Shown here piece after piece: positions 63,558 through 64,000 of a DNA stretch of 64,000 nt; within the stretch, counting starts at the first letter, position 1, and every line of letters starts with the position of its first letter. The DNA is from Paramecium octaurelia. Its lineage: Eukaryota > Ciliophora > Oligohymenophorea > Peniculida > Parameciidae. Under the pieces are notes generated by a model. It ran no database searches. It was not told where the DNA came from and saw nothing but the letters and a program-made list of their open reading frames with translations. A program made the position numbers and the translations under genes. The stretch is taken from positions 268,149 through 332,148 of the forward strand of contig CAJJDP010000061.1 in the NCBI GenBank assembly GCA_905182995.1, given 5' to 3'.

Positions 63558-64000
63558 ATGCTAAATTAGCATTTTTGTGAAATTGATGATGACAGTAAGT
63601 CTCCTGTAAAATAATTCTTTAGTTTCTGATGCTACCTCTTTTGAGGACTCCATTTAAAAGAGATGTATGACAGCTCCTCCGAGACCATTAACCGATTTGG
63701 AGGAATTTAAGAGGTAAATTTGTTAAGAAGTAAGAAGATCAGAAGAATATGAAGCCCTCGAAAAAGCGTATAGAAGCCAAAGCCAATTGATTTAGAGAGA
63801 CTATTAGAAATACGATTTAGACAATCCAGAAGGATAGCATAGTTGTAAGAAATTTCTATACCATCTTGAATATATGTGTAAAGTATTTGATCAAATAACT
63901 CACAGGTGTATAAAGTGAATGCAGTATCAAGGGATTATAGAGACTCATTTTCAAAAGCTTACAAAATATTATACACTGAAGGTGAGTTGTGTTACTTGAC
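63558..64000 (+). CDS. Unassigned protein, 5' part, cut by window end
   Basis: Starts MLNQHFCEIDDD, with introns near 63597-63624 (28 bases) and around 63877-63899 (23 bases). Exons read CMTAPPRPLTDLEEFKRQIC, SEEYEALEKAYRSQSQLIQR and SCKKFLYHLEYMCKV, then VNAVSRDYRDSFSKAYKILY. The last bases (GTGAGTTGTG) look like the start of a third intron, so the gene continues past the window. Charged, helical; no family recognised. Confidence 0.6.

Overview
The window is macronuclear DNA of a Paramecium species, most likely of the P. aurelia type. The sequence shows this in four ways. Genes stay open only if TAA and TAG are read as glutamine and TGA is the sole stop. Introns are 20-35 bases long, start with GT and usually end in TAG. 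The DNA is very AT-rich, and genes sit 20-300 bases apart on both strands. One gene (23881-25008) encodes a trichocyst matrix protein, a secretory product of Paramecium. For most multi-exon models below I removed the introns by eye, and the coding length came out as an exact multiple of three; where that was not achieved the entry says so.

Layout. 1-1491 is the 3' end of a multi-pass TmcB-like protein, and two complete tandem relatives lie at 46180-55184. From 2 to 10.3 kb there is a possible small prenylated protein, a DUSP-HECT ubiquitin ligase, the basal-body protein CEP164 and, head to head with it, an outer-dynein-arm docking subunit. From 10.7 to 14.8 kb there is a four-helix membrane protein and a cullin-like gene. 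That gene is interrupted by an N gap with the same 1150 bases on both sides, which looks like uncollapsed contig ends. 16-23.7 kb is one 2524-residue leucine-rich-repeat-like membrane protein. Then come the trichocyst matrix protein and mitochondrial Hsp70.

From 27 to 45 kb the genes are a UBA-NYN nuclease-like protein with a polyglutamine tail, a SAM-FHA-FHA-RING protein, a PP2C phosphatase, a PX-domain protein, a small secreted protein, a Cdt1-like protein, several unassigned genes, a sterol-desaturase-family oxidase, an STPG-repeat protein, a CFAP161-calcyphosin fusion, an EEP-family nuclease/phosphatase and an alpha/beta hydrolase. After the TmcB-like pair (46-55 kb) there is a histidine-kinase-like protein with no visible phospho-acceptor box, a Gln-rich protein and a coiled-coil protein whose genes touch at ATGA, and two unassigned genes, the last cut by the window end.

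Themes. Four genes are ciliary or basal-body (CEP164, the ODA docking protein, the STPG protein, the CFAP161 fusion), and they form two tight pairs. Three or four belong to the ubiquitin system (HECT, RING, UBA and perhaps a cullin). I found no tRNA or rRNA genes, transposons, telomeric repeats or CRISPR arrays.
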